From contig CANPZH010000008.1 in the NCBI GenBank assembly GCA_947589335.1, positions 1 to 19,802 of the forward strand: a stretch of DNA of 19,802 bases, in the 5' to 3' direction. This document shows, one piece after another, positions 1 to 6,643 of this stretch; position 1 is the stretch's first letter, and each line of letters begins with the position of its first letter. Under the pieces are notes generated by a model. That model was given only the letters and a program-made list of their open reading frames with translations, was not told where the DNA came from and made no database searches. The DNA comes from an uncultured Clostridia bacterium (lineage in GTDB: Bacteria; Bacillota; Clostridia; Christensenellales; Borkfalkiaceae). Made by a program: the position numbers and the translations under genes.

Positions 1-2
1 AT

Positions 3-725
3 CCCGCCCGCATCGAAGAGACGGTGGAGAAGGTCACGAAGGAGCTCAACCAGGAGATCAAGCGGGCAGGCGAAGAGGCCATGTTCGCGACGGAGGTCTA
101 CAACCTGCATGCCGAGCTCGTCAAGCTCATCGGGCGGCTCAAGTTCCGCACGAGCTACGGGCAGAACGTCTACCGCCACTCCATCGAGGTCTCGCAGCTC
201 GCGGGGCTGATGGCGCAGGAGCTCGGGCTCGACGTGAAATTCGCCAAGCGCGCGGGGCTTCTGCATGATATCGGCAAGGCGGTCGACCATGAGCAGGAGG
301 GCACCCATATCCAGATCGGTGCGGATCTTGCGAAGAAATACGGCGAGAATGCGATGATCGTCAACGCGATCATGGCGCACCACGGCGACGTGGAACCCAA
401 GACGATCGAGGCCATCCTCGTGCAGGCGGCGGACGGGATCTCCGGCGCACGCCCCGGCGCGAGGAGGGAGACTGGCGCAGGGTACGTCAAACGTCTCGAA
501 AAGCTCGAGGCGATCGCGTCCGAATTCCATGGCGTCGAGAAGAGCTATGCGATCCAGGCGGGCAGAGAGGTGCGCGTCATCGTCAAGCCCGAAGTGATCG
601 ACGACGCACAGGCGCTCTTCCTCGCCAAGGACATCGCGAAGAAGATTGAGAGCGAGCTCGAATATCCCGGGCAGATCAAGGTCAACGTCATCCGCGAATT
701 CCGCAGCGTGGAATACGCGAAGTAA
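3..725 (+). CDS. rny: Ribonuclease Y, C-terminal part (5' end outside window)
   Basis: The reading frame is open from base 3, so the gene begins upstream of the window and about 240 C-terminal residues are present. RNase Y is a membrane-anchored endoribonuclease that starts mRNA decay in Gram-positive bacteria. The visible part holds the HD metal-dependent phosphohydrolase domain: the RTSYGQNV segment, the LLHDIGKAVDHE motif (HD metal ligands) and the later IMAHHGD motif. It ends with a typical RNase Y tail (VIREFRSVEYAK). The N-terminal TM, coiled coil and KH domain lie outside or only partly inside the window. A strong terminator follows directly. This is a host gene and marks the left chromosomal flank. 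Family assignment is near certain from the motifs and order. Confidence 0.96.
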   Translation, partial: PARIEETVEKVTKELNQEIKRAGEEAMFATEVYNLHAELVKLIGRLKFRTSYGQNVYRHSIEVSQLAGLMAQELGLDVKFAKRAGLLHDIGKAVDHEQEGTHIQIGADLAKKYGENAMIVNAIMAHHGDVEPKTIEAILVQAADGISGARPGARRETGAGYVKRLEKLEAIASEFHGVEKSYAIQAGREVRVIVKPEVIDDAQALFLAKDIAKKIESELEYPGQIKVNVIREFRSVEYAK

Positions 726-741
726 ATTTTTGAAAAAAGCA

Positions 742-776
742 GGGCGGCGCGTGCAGATCGCACGCGCCGCCCTTTT
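742..776 (+). terminator. Intrinsic terminator of rny
   Basis: A perfect 13-bp GC-rich stem (742-754 with 760-772, loop AGATC) is followed by TTTT, 17 bases after the rny stop codon. Confidence 0.93.
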
Positions 777-839
777 CGGTTGCGGACCGAAAGGGGCGGA
801 TCCGCACAGCGGCGGGAAGGGGCGGCATACACTGGTAGT

Positions 840-853
840 GCGGCATATGCCGC
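840..853. promoter_or_regulatory. Perfect 14-bp palindrome upstream of the Cys-rich gene
   Basis: GCGGCATATGCCGC lies 25 bases before the start codon of the cysteine-rich gene. Such a symmetric site in a leader could be an operator or a small RNA hairpin. I see no convincing sigma-A promoter next to it. The function is inferred from position only. Confidence 0.35.
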
Positions 854-878
854 GGAATTTTACGACAGAGGTCTTACT

Positions 879-1175
879 ATGTGCAATTCTTGTAATTCAT
901 GCGGAGGCTGCGGCTGCAACACTTCATGCGGGAACGATATGCTCCTCAACGGACTGAAAAATCTGTTCGCGCCCCTCGGCGGGTGTCCCTGCAACCGCAG
1001 CTGTCCCTGCCGCGGAGGAAACCCCGTCGCCGCGATCGCTTTGATGAACACGGGCTGCGGCTGCAACTCGGGCAACACCGGCAACACGGGCTGCGGCTGC
1101 AACTCGGGCAATACCGGCAACACGGGCGACGCCTACTACATCCGCCAGTATGCGCTCTGCGGATGCGGGGGCTGA
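879..1175 (+). CDS. Small cysteine-rich repeat protein (98 aa)
   Basis: The start is ATG 879, where a purine-rich AGAGG lies just upstream and the Cys-rich sequence begins immediately (MCNSCNSCGGCGCN). The product has 16 cysteines in 98 residues, mostly as CxC and CxxC pairs. It also has a tandem Gly-Cys-Gly-Cys-Asn-Ser-Gly-Asn-Thr-Gly-Asn-Thr unit repeated twice near residues 60-83, and ends LCGCGG. I see no signal peptide. Similar Cys/Gly/Asn-rich small proteins occur as spore-coat or exosporium-type proteins and as metal-binding proteins in Clostridia, but I cannot assign a family. It is probably a host gene, since it lies outside the candidate att site. A longer ORF exists from 780, but its N-terminus overlaps the rny terminator region and looks non-coding. 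Confidence 0.75.
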   Translation: MCNSCNSCGGCGCNTSCGNDMLLNGLKNLFAPLGGCPCNRSCPCRGGNPVAAIALMNTGCGCNSGNTGNTGCGCNSGNTGNTGDAYYIRQYALCGCGG

Positions 1176-1206
1176 GCGAAACCAAGGCGCTTCCGCGTGT
1201 TCCCTT

Positions 1207-1222
1207 TCCGAAAAAAAGCCTG
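1207..1222. other. Candidate attL core (16-bp direct repeat)
   Basis: TCCGAAAAAAAGCCTG occurs here and again at 18479-18494, the two edges of the phage-like gene block. The match is exact over 16 bp and ends abruptly on both sides. This is what is expected of an att core duplicated on integration. The A-run lowers its uniqueness, and no integrase was seen that would define the site. Confidence 0.5.
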
Positions 1223-1284
1223 CGAAAAGTCAAGTAAATTCTTAAAAAATTTTTCGGGAAAGGCAAAAAAATTTTTGAGATGAT

Positions 1285-1322
1285 AAAATACCAGTCGAAA
1301 AAACTTTTTCGGCTGGTATTTT
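1285..1322. terminator. Strong hairpin, probable terminator
   Basis: An 18-base arm (1285-1302) pairs with 1305-1322 with a single G-U, forming AAAATACCAG..CTGGTATTTT. The plus-strand arm ends in TATTTT. It could end transcription of the Cys-rich gene or, in a circular phage form, terminate the minus-strand transcript. The 1223-1384 interval holds no credible gene; it is AT-rich up to this hairpin. Confidence 0.6.
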
Positions 1323-1384
1323 ACAGGGTTCGGATAGGAGAAGGACGGCAAAAGTCGCTTCACGCGGCGTTTCAGAGCACAGCA

Positions 1385-2571
1385 AAACAGCCGCCCCACG
1401 GCAGCTTGCCTCTGTTTTCGGCGAAGTGAACTCAGACGGCCAATGCCGCCAGCTGCTCGCGGAACTTTTCGGCGCTCGTCGCGTAGCCGAAGATCTCGCG
1501 GGGATACGCATTCACCCAGTCCTCAACCGCTTGGACCTGAGCTTCACTCACCGTCGAAAGGTCCGTCCCCTTCGGGATCAGACGGCGGATCTCCCGGTTC
1601 ATACGCTCATTGCTCCCGCGCTCGCAGGAGGAATACGGGTGACAGTAATACACGCTCGTCCGCTTGCCGCCGTAGATCGACTTCTCCAGCGCGGCGAAGT
1701 CGGAAAACTCCGAGCCGTTGTCCACCGTTATGCTCTTGAAGAGCTTACGGAAATTCTTGCCGTAACGCCGTTCGAGCTTATTCAAATAACTTGCGACCGT
1801 CGCCGCCTTATGGTTCGGCATTTTGAAAATGATCTCATAGCGCGTGAGACGTTCCGTAAAGGCAAGGATCGTATCCTTTGAATGCTTCTTGCCGAGGACG
1901 CAGTCCATTTCCCAGTGTCCGAAGGTGTTACGTTCGGCGATCTCCGAAGGACGCCTTTCAATGCTCGTTCCCTTCGGAGGCTGCTTGACGGTCGCATGCT
2001 GATAATGCCGTGCTTTCAGTTTTACGTCCTTCATCGTGATCCGCGTGAAGATATATCCGGAGCGGATATAGCGATAGAGCGTCGTCTTACTGATCGAAGT
2101 CCTGAACTTCCCGCTCCGCTTGACCGCGCCCAATGCCGCGCAGGGAGACAACTTATCCTCTATGACGCGCCGCTCGATCTCCCGGACGAAGGCAAAATCG
2201 TTCCCGATCTTGAGCGGAGCGCCGTGGGAAGACTGGTTGAACCGGTAGCGATACTCCGCCATGTCCGCGCTGTACACGGTCACGGTCTTATAGCCCTTGA
2301 AGTCGCCATAGGCGTCATATAGCTTTTGCCGCTGTTCGCAAATTCCCCGCTTGATCTCGTTATAGACCGTCGCGAGACACACGCCCAACTGTTCCGCGAT
2401 CTTTTTCTTATGGAGCCCCGCCTTCAGGAGCGTCTCCAGCTACCGACGCTGCGTCAGAGTCAGATCCTTCGTTCCTTTCCGTTTCATATCCGTCACCGTC
2501 CTTTCTAAGTTTAATCGATTTCCCTCTGATTTTCAAACAAATTCACCCCCGAAAATGGCGTGGGGCTGTTA
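1385..2571 (-). mobile_element. IS30-family insertion sequence (about 1.2 kb)
   Basis: The transposase remnant at 1432-2487 is bounded by imperfect inverted ends. The right end read inward starts AACAGCCCCACG and contains TTTTCGGGGGTGAA. The left end reads AACAGCCGCCCCACG and contains TTTTCGGCGAAGTGAA. The size fits IS30 elements. Exact ends and target duplication are uncertain by several bases. The right end abuts a perfect 16-bp inverted repeat (2573-2631), consistent with the known preference of some IS30 members for palindromic targets. Confidence 0.65.
1432..2487 (-). pseudogene. IS30-family DDE transposase with in-frame amber codon
   Basis: From ATG 2487 (leader GAAAGGACGGTGACGGAT) the frame encodes 351 residues, with a TAG at 2440-2442 as codon 16 (after LTLTQRR, before LETLLKAGL). 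The IS30 N-terminal helix-turn-helix continues after the stop (KKKIAEQLG, TVYNEIKRG). The catalytic region is complete: D near residue 195 (WEMDCV), D near 256 (TVDNGSEF) and E near 289 (SSCERG), with the IS30-type 33-residue spacing. The amber is best explained by CAG to TAG (Gln). TAG serves as a normal stop for genes ending at 3859, 11941 and 12503, so recoding is unlikely. A downstream TTG at 2388 could give a shorter protein lacking part of the DNA-binding domain. The gene is probably inactive, or active only through readthrough or reinitiation. Confidence 0.85.
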
Positions 2572-2572
2572 T

Positions 2573-2631
2573 GCGACACCTTGACACTATACGAGCGCGC
2601 GCCTGCGGCGCGCGGTGTCAAGGTGTCGCAT
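2573..2631. repeat. Large inverted repeat / cruciform (possible phage origin or packaging hairpin)
   Basis: A 16-bp perfect stem (TGCGACACCTTGACAC with its complement) encloses a second perfect 8-bp stem, CGCGCGCC-TGC-GGCGCGCG, with an unpaired 5' segment TATACGAG. There is no U-run, so it is not a typical terminator. It lies between the end of rep and the IS, where a filamentous phage would carry its intergenic region (origins, packaging signal). The role is inferred. Confidence 0.7.
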
Positions 2632-2658
2632 TTCACCGCCCGGCAGACCGCTTTCGCC

Positions 2659-2724
2659 GCACAAAAAAGGCGGCTTTCGCGCTAAACCGCTTGCGAAAAG
2701 CCGCCTTATTTTTTATTGTGCGGG
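2659..2724. terminator. Bidirectional terminator after rep
   Basis: A long near-perfect hairpin has core arms AAGGCGGCTTTCGC and GCGAAAAGCCGCCTT (one extra T). It is flanked by A6 on one side and a T-rich run on the other, and pairing extends to CGCAC/GTGCG. On the minus strand the stem is followed by TTTTTT, so it would end the phage operon after rep. It can also act on plus-strand transcription. The 2725-2844 stretch up to the rep stop codon shows nothing else clear. Confidence 0.88.
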
Positions 2725-2844
2725 TGCTGAAAGCAAGGGAAAGCGTTTCTATGCCGTAGGTTTTCCATATGCAGACAAACGCAAAAAACGCCTCATGGAA
2801 GCCATAGGCGCAGACCGCTTTCGTATTGCTTTGTTATGCCGGTC

Positions 2845-3798
2845 TTATGCAGCCGGCAATGCCCGATCCTTCAGATCGAAGAACGACATCTGCCGCTTCT
2901 TATAGTGCATAACGTCACGCTCCCAAGTGATCACATTGTCCCACAAAATATACTTCGTCCCGTAACGCTGCATTTCAGTGATAATGTCCTCGTCTTCGAC
3001 CTCGCGATAGATCACCGTGGGGATCCCACGGCTGTAAACAATACGTTCGCCCGTCTTGTCGATGTACTTCAAAATATACTTGAGCGTCTGTCCCTGCCTC
3101 AGCTCCATTTCGTTCAGCTCCTCAAAATCGTTCCTTCCGAACCGTTTCATAAAAAAGTCGTTTTCGTGCCTTGTCTGCATTTTGCTCTGTGCCGTACTGT
3201 AATCCGTCTTTTCCTCGATCTTCCCGATCATCTCACCCTCGGGGATAAAAAAGACCCCGTGGAAGTGCAGGCGGCCCGTCTCCGGCGCACGTTCGAAGAC
3301 GCCCATATACCGCCAGCCGCGCCGCGTATGCAGGTGGGAAAGACATACCCGCAGCCGCTTCCGGAAGGTCTCCTCGCTCTGCTTCTCATCGTCGTAGGTG
3401 AACGTGACAAAATAGTTCCACTTGTTCAGATACCCCTTGCGGCGGAACCGCCTCTTTCTCACATAGAGATTGTGCCGGACCCGCCCGAGCCTGTCTTCGA
3501 TATAGCCGTCTAAGTCCGGGTGATCCGGAAACTGCGCCTCGAGCCCCGACTTGAAAAACGCCCTGAGCGCCTCGCCGCGCAGATCGCCCTGCATGGCATT
3601 CTGATACAGCTTGTCGAACAGAAGATCGATCTCGTCCCGCGCGGCGCTGTGCGGAACCGGCCTCACATAGGACCGGCAATAGCGCGTTGCGATGTAATGC
3701 CCGCCGTCATTGTAGATCTTATACATCTTCGGCGGTTCCTCGAAAAAGGGGAACGGGCAGCCGTCCCCGTAGCCCTCAAATACCTGTACTCCGTTCAT
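2845..3798 (-). CDS. Rolling-circle replication initiation protein (HUH Rep)
   Basis: This 317-aa protein starts at ATG 3798 behind a strong AAGGAGG. It carries the three rolling-circle motifs in order. Motif 1 is FVTFTYDD (about residues 130-137). Motif 2 is the metal-binding HFHG (178-181, in GRLHFHGVFF). Motif 3 is YILKY (241-245) with the catalytic tyrosine and lysine. Such proteins nick one strand of the circular form and prime unidirectional replication in microviruses, filamentous phages and RCR plasmids. It is the last gene of the minus-strand operon and is followed by two strong hairpins (2573-2724) that could include its origin. Residues 70-125 are rich in R/K. I cannot tell the closest family (gokushovirus VP4-like or inovirus-like), but the HUH assignment is solid. 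Confidence 0.92.
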   Translation of the reverse strand: MNGVQVFEGYGDGCPFPFFEEPPKMYKIYNDGGHYIATRYCRSYVRPVPHSAARDEIDLLFDKLYQNAMQGDLRGEALRAFFKSGLEAQFPDHPDLDGYIEDRLGRVRHNLYVRKRRFRRKGYLNKWNYFVTFTYDDEKQSEETFRKRLRVCLSHLHTRRGWRYMGVFERAPETGRLHFHGVFFIPEGEMIGKIEEKTDYSTAQSKMQTRHENDFFMKRFGRNDFEELNEMELRQGQTLKYILKYIDKTGERIVYSRGIPTVIYREVEDEDIITEMQRYGTKYILWDNVITWERDVMHYKKRQMSFFDLKDRALPAA

Positions 3799-3858
3799 CG
3801 TCTACTCCTCCTTTTGATTCCTTCGGGCCGGCATGCAGAGACGCCGGTCCCGCATTGC

Positions 3859-4122
3859 CTACTTGCCCTGGCGGGATTTCCGTTCGATCGCCGAATCCCG
3901 CATGCCGCACAGGAACCCGATCGCACACTCCCTGGATCCGCCCTTGCCGTCCCTGGCTTCGGCCTTATATCCATCGATCTGCTCCGAGAGCCGCTTCCGC
4001 TCCGCACGGTCCACCTTCGGGTACCTCCGGTACGTCTGCACACCCCACAGATACCCCCAAGAGAACGGCGTCTTTTTCTGATTCTCTCTCAGCTTCTTCA
4101 CCCTTTCATCGACTGTTTGCAT
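3859..4122 (-). CDS. Small hypothetical protein (87 aa), GF/YxxGxxxxx family
   Basis: Start ATG 4122 follows CGGAGGGTAAA, and the stop is TAG. The protein is basic and has two similar segments, SWGYLWGVQTYRRYP near the N-terminus and AIGFLCGMRDSAIER near the C-terminus. The same double pattern (ERGFAWGKRT, YYRGIADGMQD) occurs in the 81-aa product at 6398-6643, and single versions occur at 7736-8008 and 17308-17520. These look like one family of small phage proteins. Its function is unknown. It lies between rep and cassette A; the plus-strand sRNA A promoter lies in its 5' leader and points away from it. Confidence 0.78.
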   Translation of the reverse strand: MQTVDERVKKLRENQKKTPFSWGYLWGVQTYRRYPKVDRAERKRLSEQIDGYKAEARDGKGGSRECAIGFLCGMRDSAIERKSRQGK

Positions 4123-4123
4123 T

Positions 4124-4146
4124 TTACCCTCCGAAAATTGCTTGAC
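4124..4146. repeat. Leader/promoter repeat, copy 1 of 3
   Basis: This identical 23-bp segment also occurs at 5835-5857 and 7171-7193. On the minus strand it supplies the ribosome binding site TTTTCGGAGGG of the downstream gene. On the plus strand its last bases are the -35 element of a small RNA promoter. One conserved block therefore serves two divergent units. Confidence 0.85.
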
Positions 4147-4170
4147 TTTCCGTTCTGAGCCTCTTATAAT
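4142..4170 (+). promoter_or_regulatory. Sigma-A promoter of sRNA A
   Basis: TTGACT (4142-4147), 17-bp spacer, TATAAT (4165-4170). It is on the plus strand, opposite to all surrounding genes. The predicted start is near 4177. Confidence 0.85.
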
Positions 4171-4176
4171 AGTTCA

Positions 4177-4311
4177 CGGTTGACGTTCCTTTACGAGGGG
4201 TGTGTAAACGGCAAAGCCACCTTAAAAAATGCTCGACCATTAAGAACGGCGTGTTGTCGGAGAATTCCGTAAACCTTGCCAATGGCTCTCATTGAGGGCC
4301 ATTCTTTTTTT
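4177..4311 (+). ncRNA. Putative structured small RNA A (about 135 nt)
   Basis: Transcription from the promoter at 4142-4170 would end at the terminator 4281-4312. The RNA has no credible ORF with a ribosome binding site. Local hairpins are visible: GGC-AAA-GCC near 4212, CGGA-GAAT-TCCG near 4260, and the terminator stem. It converges on the 183-aa gene at 4289-4840 and overlaps its last codons by about 20 bases. It is longer than sRNAs B-E. It may pair functionally with the convergent protein; that is inferred from the five-fold recurrence of the arrangement. Confidence 0.65.
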
Positions 4312-4312
4312 T
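4281..4312 (+). terminator. Terminator of sRNA A
   Basis: Stem AATGGCTCT with AGGGCCATT (one G-U), followed by C and eight T. The complement of the T-run encodes the Lys-Lys-Lys near the C-terminus of the convergent protein, and that gene's TGA lies at the top of the stem. Confidence 0.88.
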
Positions 4313-4840
4313 CGCAAAATCAAGGAATTTCCGGTATTGCTCCTCAGCAGTGCTTAATCCACTCAACTCATCAAGAATCGACTGTTTTTCCTCCTCGGTA
4401 AACTGCAAATCGTTCATCTGCTTTTGCAAAGCATGATAATCAATACCCTTTTCACCTTCTTGCGTCTTAACTGATACGATCAACCGCCGCTCGAGATAGC
4501 TTTCCCGCGAATTACCATTCTCATCAAGATCTTTGCTGTTTAGATTGCGAACTCGAATATTATTCCGCTTTCCATGCTTCGGGCTATGTGTCACTTCGAC
4601 CAACATAACATTCTCGTTCTCTTCATCAACGACAAGTCCGCCGTGCACATCTCCGTCACGCTTCCCATTCAGAACCACATTCGAAACACGAAAAATATTC
4701 CAGCGGCGACCGCCATTCCTTAACGGCAGCTTGAACGTTTTCTCTGCCGAAACATCCTTTTTCTGTGCCGCAGCGATCGCTTTTTTACGTCGGATAATAT
4801 GTATCTGCTGAGGCGTAAAACGCCTTCTCTTTTTCTCCAT
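4289..4840 (-). CDS. Cassette A basic protein (183 aa)
   Basis: The start is ATG 4840, chosen for AGGAAAGGAGATTT directly upstream; an earlier ATG at 4876 lacks support. It begins with a strongly basic tail (MEKKRRRFTPQQIHIIRRKK). A strand-rich core follows with GDVHGGLVV, VEVTHSPKHG and SRESYLERRL, then a helical end starting LQFTEEEK. These positions match the four other cassette proteins (HPxYVF / xxTH / SY / xFxxxD), so I treat all five as one diverged family. It is the longest member and the most divergent at the N-terminus. It begins about 30 bases after the radical SAM stop and converges with sRNA A. Basic tails suggest nucleic-acid binding; a nuclease or RNA-binding role is only inferred. 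Confidence 0.85.
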   Translation of the reverse strand: MEKKRRRFTPQQIHIIRRKKAIAAAQKKDVSAEKTFKLPLRNGGRRWNIFRVSNVVLNGKRDGDVHGGLVVDEENENVMLVEVTHSPKHGKRNNIRVRNLNSKDLDENGNSRESYLERRLIVSVKTQEGEKGIDYHALQKQMNDLQFTEEEKQSILDELSGLSTAEEQYRKFLDFAKKKNGPQ

Positions 4841-4869
4841 AAATCTCCTTTCCTGAATTTTCTTGTGTT

Positions 4870-5832
4870 TTAACAAAAATACAGCTCCCGCACCGTCTTT
4901 CCGTCCTTACGCGGGACATAGTCCATAAAGTCGCAGGATCGATACAGAAAACGGTTGTTACACCACCTCTGCAAGTCCTTCAATACCCTCGGCGCGGTCT
5001 GCTTCCGATAGATCCTCACGTCGGGACAGAAGCCCGCTTCCCGTATGGCATTCACCCTGTAAAGGTCCTGCTCGATCGTCGTGTCGAAGTTCGTGAGCAT
5101 ATAAACGACCTGCTCATTGTCCCGCCCGCCGACGATCTCCTTATAGGTTCGCAGTCCTCGGAGGATCGCCACTTCGTTCTTCATAAAGTCAAAGGCGAAG
5201 TGTACTATTTTCGTCTTGACTTGTTTGAGAAGGCGGGCGACTTCTTCCGTGATAAACCGTGCGTCAAGCCCCTGTGAGAAGTCCACCAATGCGTCGCTGT
5301 CTATCAGCTGCCCAAGAAGCTCCTCGCGGTCGGGGCAGGCAAGCAGATTTGCGTCCATGAGGACGATGTTCTTCTGCCCTCGCCAAAACTCGGAAAGGTT
5401 CGCAACCTTGCGGCTCGCTCTGCCTTCCTTCTTGCTCACGATACAAAACGCACAATCATTCGGACAACCCCGCGTCAGAAAACCGTAGGCGGTGTCTTTC
5501 GTGAATTCGGGATAGAGTGAGTAGTCGGGATAGATGTGCTCAATCTCGGGCGTCAAGTCTTTATCGAGCTCTTTGCGGTAAACTTCTCTGCCGTTCTCGA
5601 TTTTGATCGCAAAGCCTGTCCCGCCGAATATGATCTCGTCCGCCTGTGCATACAGCGCGGGCATGGGAGAATACTCGTCGCCGAAAACCTTGCTCGCATA
5701 GATCCTGTCGTAGTGTGTGAGCGGGAATACCCATTCCACCTCATCGCCCTGCGCCTTGTGCCATGCGGACAGCTTCATGAGCGGAAGATTCGGAAAGTTG
5801 TGCCCGTCAATGTCATATAGCCCGATCTTCAT
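4870..5832 (-). CDS. Radical SAM protein (320 aa)
   Basis: Start ATG 5832 (MKIGLYDIDGHNF) follows CGGAGGGTAAC; the longer frame upstream runs through the sRNA B promoter and is not used. The N-terminal 75 residues look like a Rossmann, cobalamin-binding-type domain (MKIGLYD, IIFGGTG). The radical SAM cluster motif CxxxCxxC follows in RGCPNDCAFC (Cys 123, 127, 130). Downstream are NIVLMDANLL and FSQGLDARF, which are usual TIM-barrel strand motifs. Such enzymes cleave S-adenosylmethionine at a [4Fe-4S] cluster to make a 5'-deoxyadenosyl radical; the substrate here is unknown. It lies between cassettes A and B in the accessory zone. A radical SAM gene is unexpected in a filamentous-phage-like element and may be a cargo or modification gene. 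Confidence 0.9.
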   Translation of the reverse strand: MKIGLYDIDGHNFPNLPLMKLSAWHKAQGDEVEWVFPLTHYDRIYASKVFGDEYSPMPALYAQADEIIFGGTGFAIKIENGREVYRKELDKDLTPEIEHIYPDYSLYPEFTKDTAYGFLTRGCPNDCAFCIVSKKEGRASRKVANLSEFWRGQKNIVLMDANLLACPDREELLGQLIDSDALVDFSQGLDARFITEEVARLLKQVKTKIVHFAFDFMKNEVAILRGLRTYKEIVGGRDNEQVVYMLTNFDTTIEQDLYRVNAIREAGFCPDVRIYRKQTAPRVLKDLQRWCNNRFLYRSCDFMDYVPRKDGKTVRELYFC

Positions 5833-5834
5833 TG

Positions 5835-5857
5835 TTACCCTCCGAAAATTGCTTGAC
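5835..5857. repeat. Leader/promoter repeat, copy 2 of 3
   Basis: Identical to 4124-4146 and 7171-7193. It holds the ribosome binding site of the radical SAM gene (minus) and the -35 of the sRNA B promoter (plus). Confidence 0.85.
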
Positions 5858-5881
5858 TTTTCGCTTGAAGCCACATATAAT
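5853..5881 (+). promoter_or_regulatory. Sigma-A promoter of sRNA B
   Basis: TTGACT (5853-5858), 17-bp spacer, TATAAT (5876-5881). The predicted start is near 5887-5888. Confidence 0.85.
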
Positions 5882-5887
5882 GGATAA

Positions 5888-5971
5888 CAGGTAGGCGGCT
5901 TATGCGCGTCTACACCTGCCGATATAGGATTTCGGCATTGCCCCGAGCGGTCAGTCTCGGGGATCTTTTTT
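5888..5971 (+). ncRNA. Putative structured small RNA B (about 84 nt)
   Basis: The RNA would start near 5888 and folds into three consecutive hairpins. The first pairs CAGGT/ACCTG extended by AGGCG/CGTCT (5888-5918). The second pairs CCGA/TCGG (5919-5935). The third is the terminator stem (5941-5962). It has no plausible ORF. The unit converges on the 145-aa cassette protein gene and overlaps its last seven codons. It shares promoter design with sRNAs A and C but not the RNA sequence. Confidence 0.7.
5941..5971 (+). terminator. Terminator of sRNA B
   Basis: Perfect stem CCCCGAG / CTCGGGG followed by ATCTTTTTT. The TGA of the convergent protein gene lies in the loop. Confidence 0.92.
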
Positions 5972-6388
5972 ATCCCGAAACTTCTTCATCTTCTTTTGAT
6001 TTTCTTGCATAGGCTTCGAATGTCTCAACAGGGTATCGCGCATAAACGCAACGTCATCATCCGATACGTCCATATTGGGATGGTTTTCCTTGAACTTGCG
6101 ATTCACCCGTATCGGCTTCCCCTCGTCATCCTCGATCTCAACATAGTGCTTAAAATATGATTTCCCTTGCTGATACTTCGAAAGTCTCGTACGGTTTTTC
6201 CCAGGGCGGGACGAAAGCGGAACTACCGCAAGATCATTCCGCTCATTTGCCTCGATCACGACAACCGGGCGCTCTTTTTCGGATCCCGACTTTTTCTTCC
6301 CCAAATAGTTGTCGTGCGTCGTGAGCGTTCTGCCCTGAGGCACTTTTCCGCTTGCCGTTCTACCTCGATTCTTTTTCTTCCGTGCCAT
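5951..6388 (-). CDS. Cassette B basic protein (145 aa)
   Basis: Start ATG 6388 follows GAGGG. The protein has a basic N-terminal tail (MARKKKNRGRTASG). Its core segment is ERPVVVIEANERNDLAVVPL then SSRPG, followed by SYFKHYVEI and a tail with MDVSDDDVAF and FRDKKDPRD. The core superficially resembles PemK/MazF-type toxins (RPVVVI, VVPLSS) and aligns by position with the other cassette proteins. I regard a toxin- or RNase-like fold as possible but not shown. It lies just after the 81-aa gene (9-base gap) and converges with sRNA B, whose terminator loop contains its stop codon. Confidence 0.85.
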   Translation of the reverse strand: MARKKKNRGRTASGKVPQGRTLTTHDNYLGKKKSGSEKERPVVVIEANERNDLAVVPLSSRPGKNRTRLSKYQQGKSYFKHYVEIEDDEGKPIRVNRKFKENHPNMDVSDDDVAFMRDTLLRHSKPMQENQKKMKKFRDKKDPRD

Positions 6389-6397
6389 ATCGTGCCC

Positions 6398-6643
6398 TCA
6401 AAGTTTCCCATAGCCGTCCTGCATGCCGTCGGCAATGCCACGATAATACTGCCTTGCGGAAGCCGTCAGCGGGACGCCGTTCTTCGTCTGCTTGATCCGC
6501 ATATCATACCCGTATTTCCTACACGTCTTGGCCGCCTTATCGCACGCGTGAAGGGCTCGATCTCCGCCTTCCCGATACTCATTCAGAAGCGTACGTTTGC
6601 CCCAAGCAAAACCGCGCTCATACTCACTTTTCTTTTTTTGCAA
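6398..6643 (-). CDS. Small hypothetical protein (81 aa), TTG start
   Basis: The start is TTG 6643 with AAAGGAG ten bases upstream. The leader is nearly identical to that of the 90-aa gene at 7736-8008, but the ATG there is ATT here; reading from ATT would hit a stop after six codons, so the shifted TTG frame is used. The protein carries ERGFAWGKRT near the N-terminus and YYRGIADGMQDGYGK at the end, the double G-F/Y-x-x-G pattern also seen in the 87-aa gene next to rep. Function is unknown. It precedes cassette B protein in the operon. Confidence 0.75.
   Translation of the reverse strand: MQKKKSEYERGFAWGKRTLLNEYREGGDRALHACDKAAKTCRKYGYDMRIKQTKNGVPLTASARQYYRGIADGMQDGYGKL

Noticed and set aside
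780..878. N-terminal extension of the Cys-rich protein from 780
   Set aside because: It would start at the end of the rny terminator without a ribosome binding site and cross the palindrome; the ATG at 879 fits better.
2440..2442. TAG recoded as glutamine in this element
   Set aside because: TAG is used as the normal stop at the ends of the 87-aa (3859), 119-aa (11941) and 674-aa (12503) genes, so the transposase amber is better explained as a nonsense mutation.
2581..2616. Promoter at TTGACA near 2581 within the palindrome
   Set aside because: No -10 hexamer occurs at acceptable spacing on either strand; the sequence is part of the inverted repeat.
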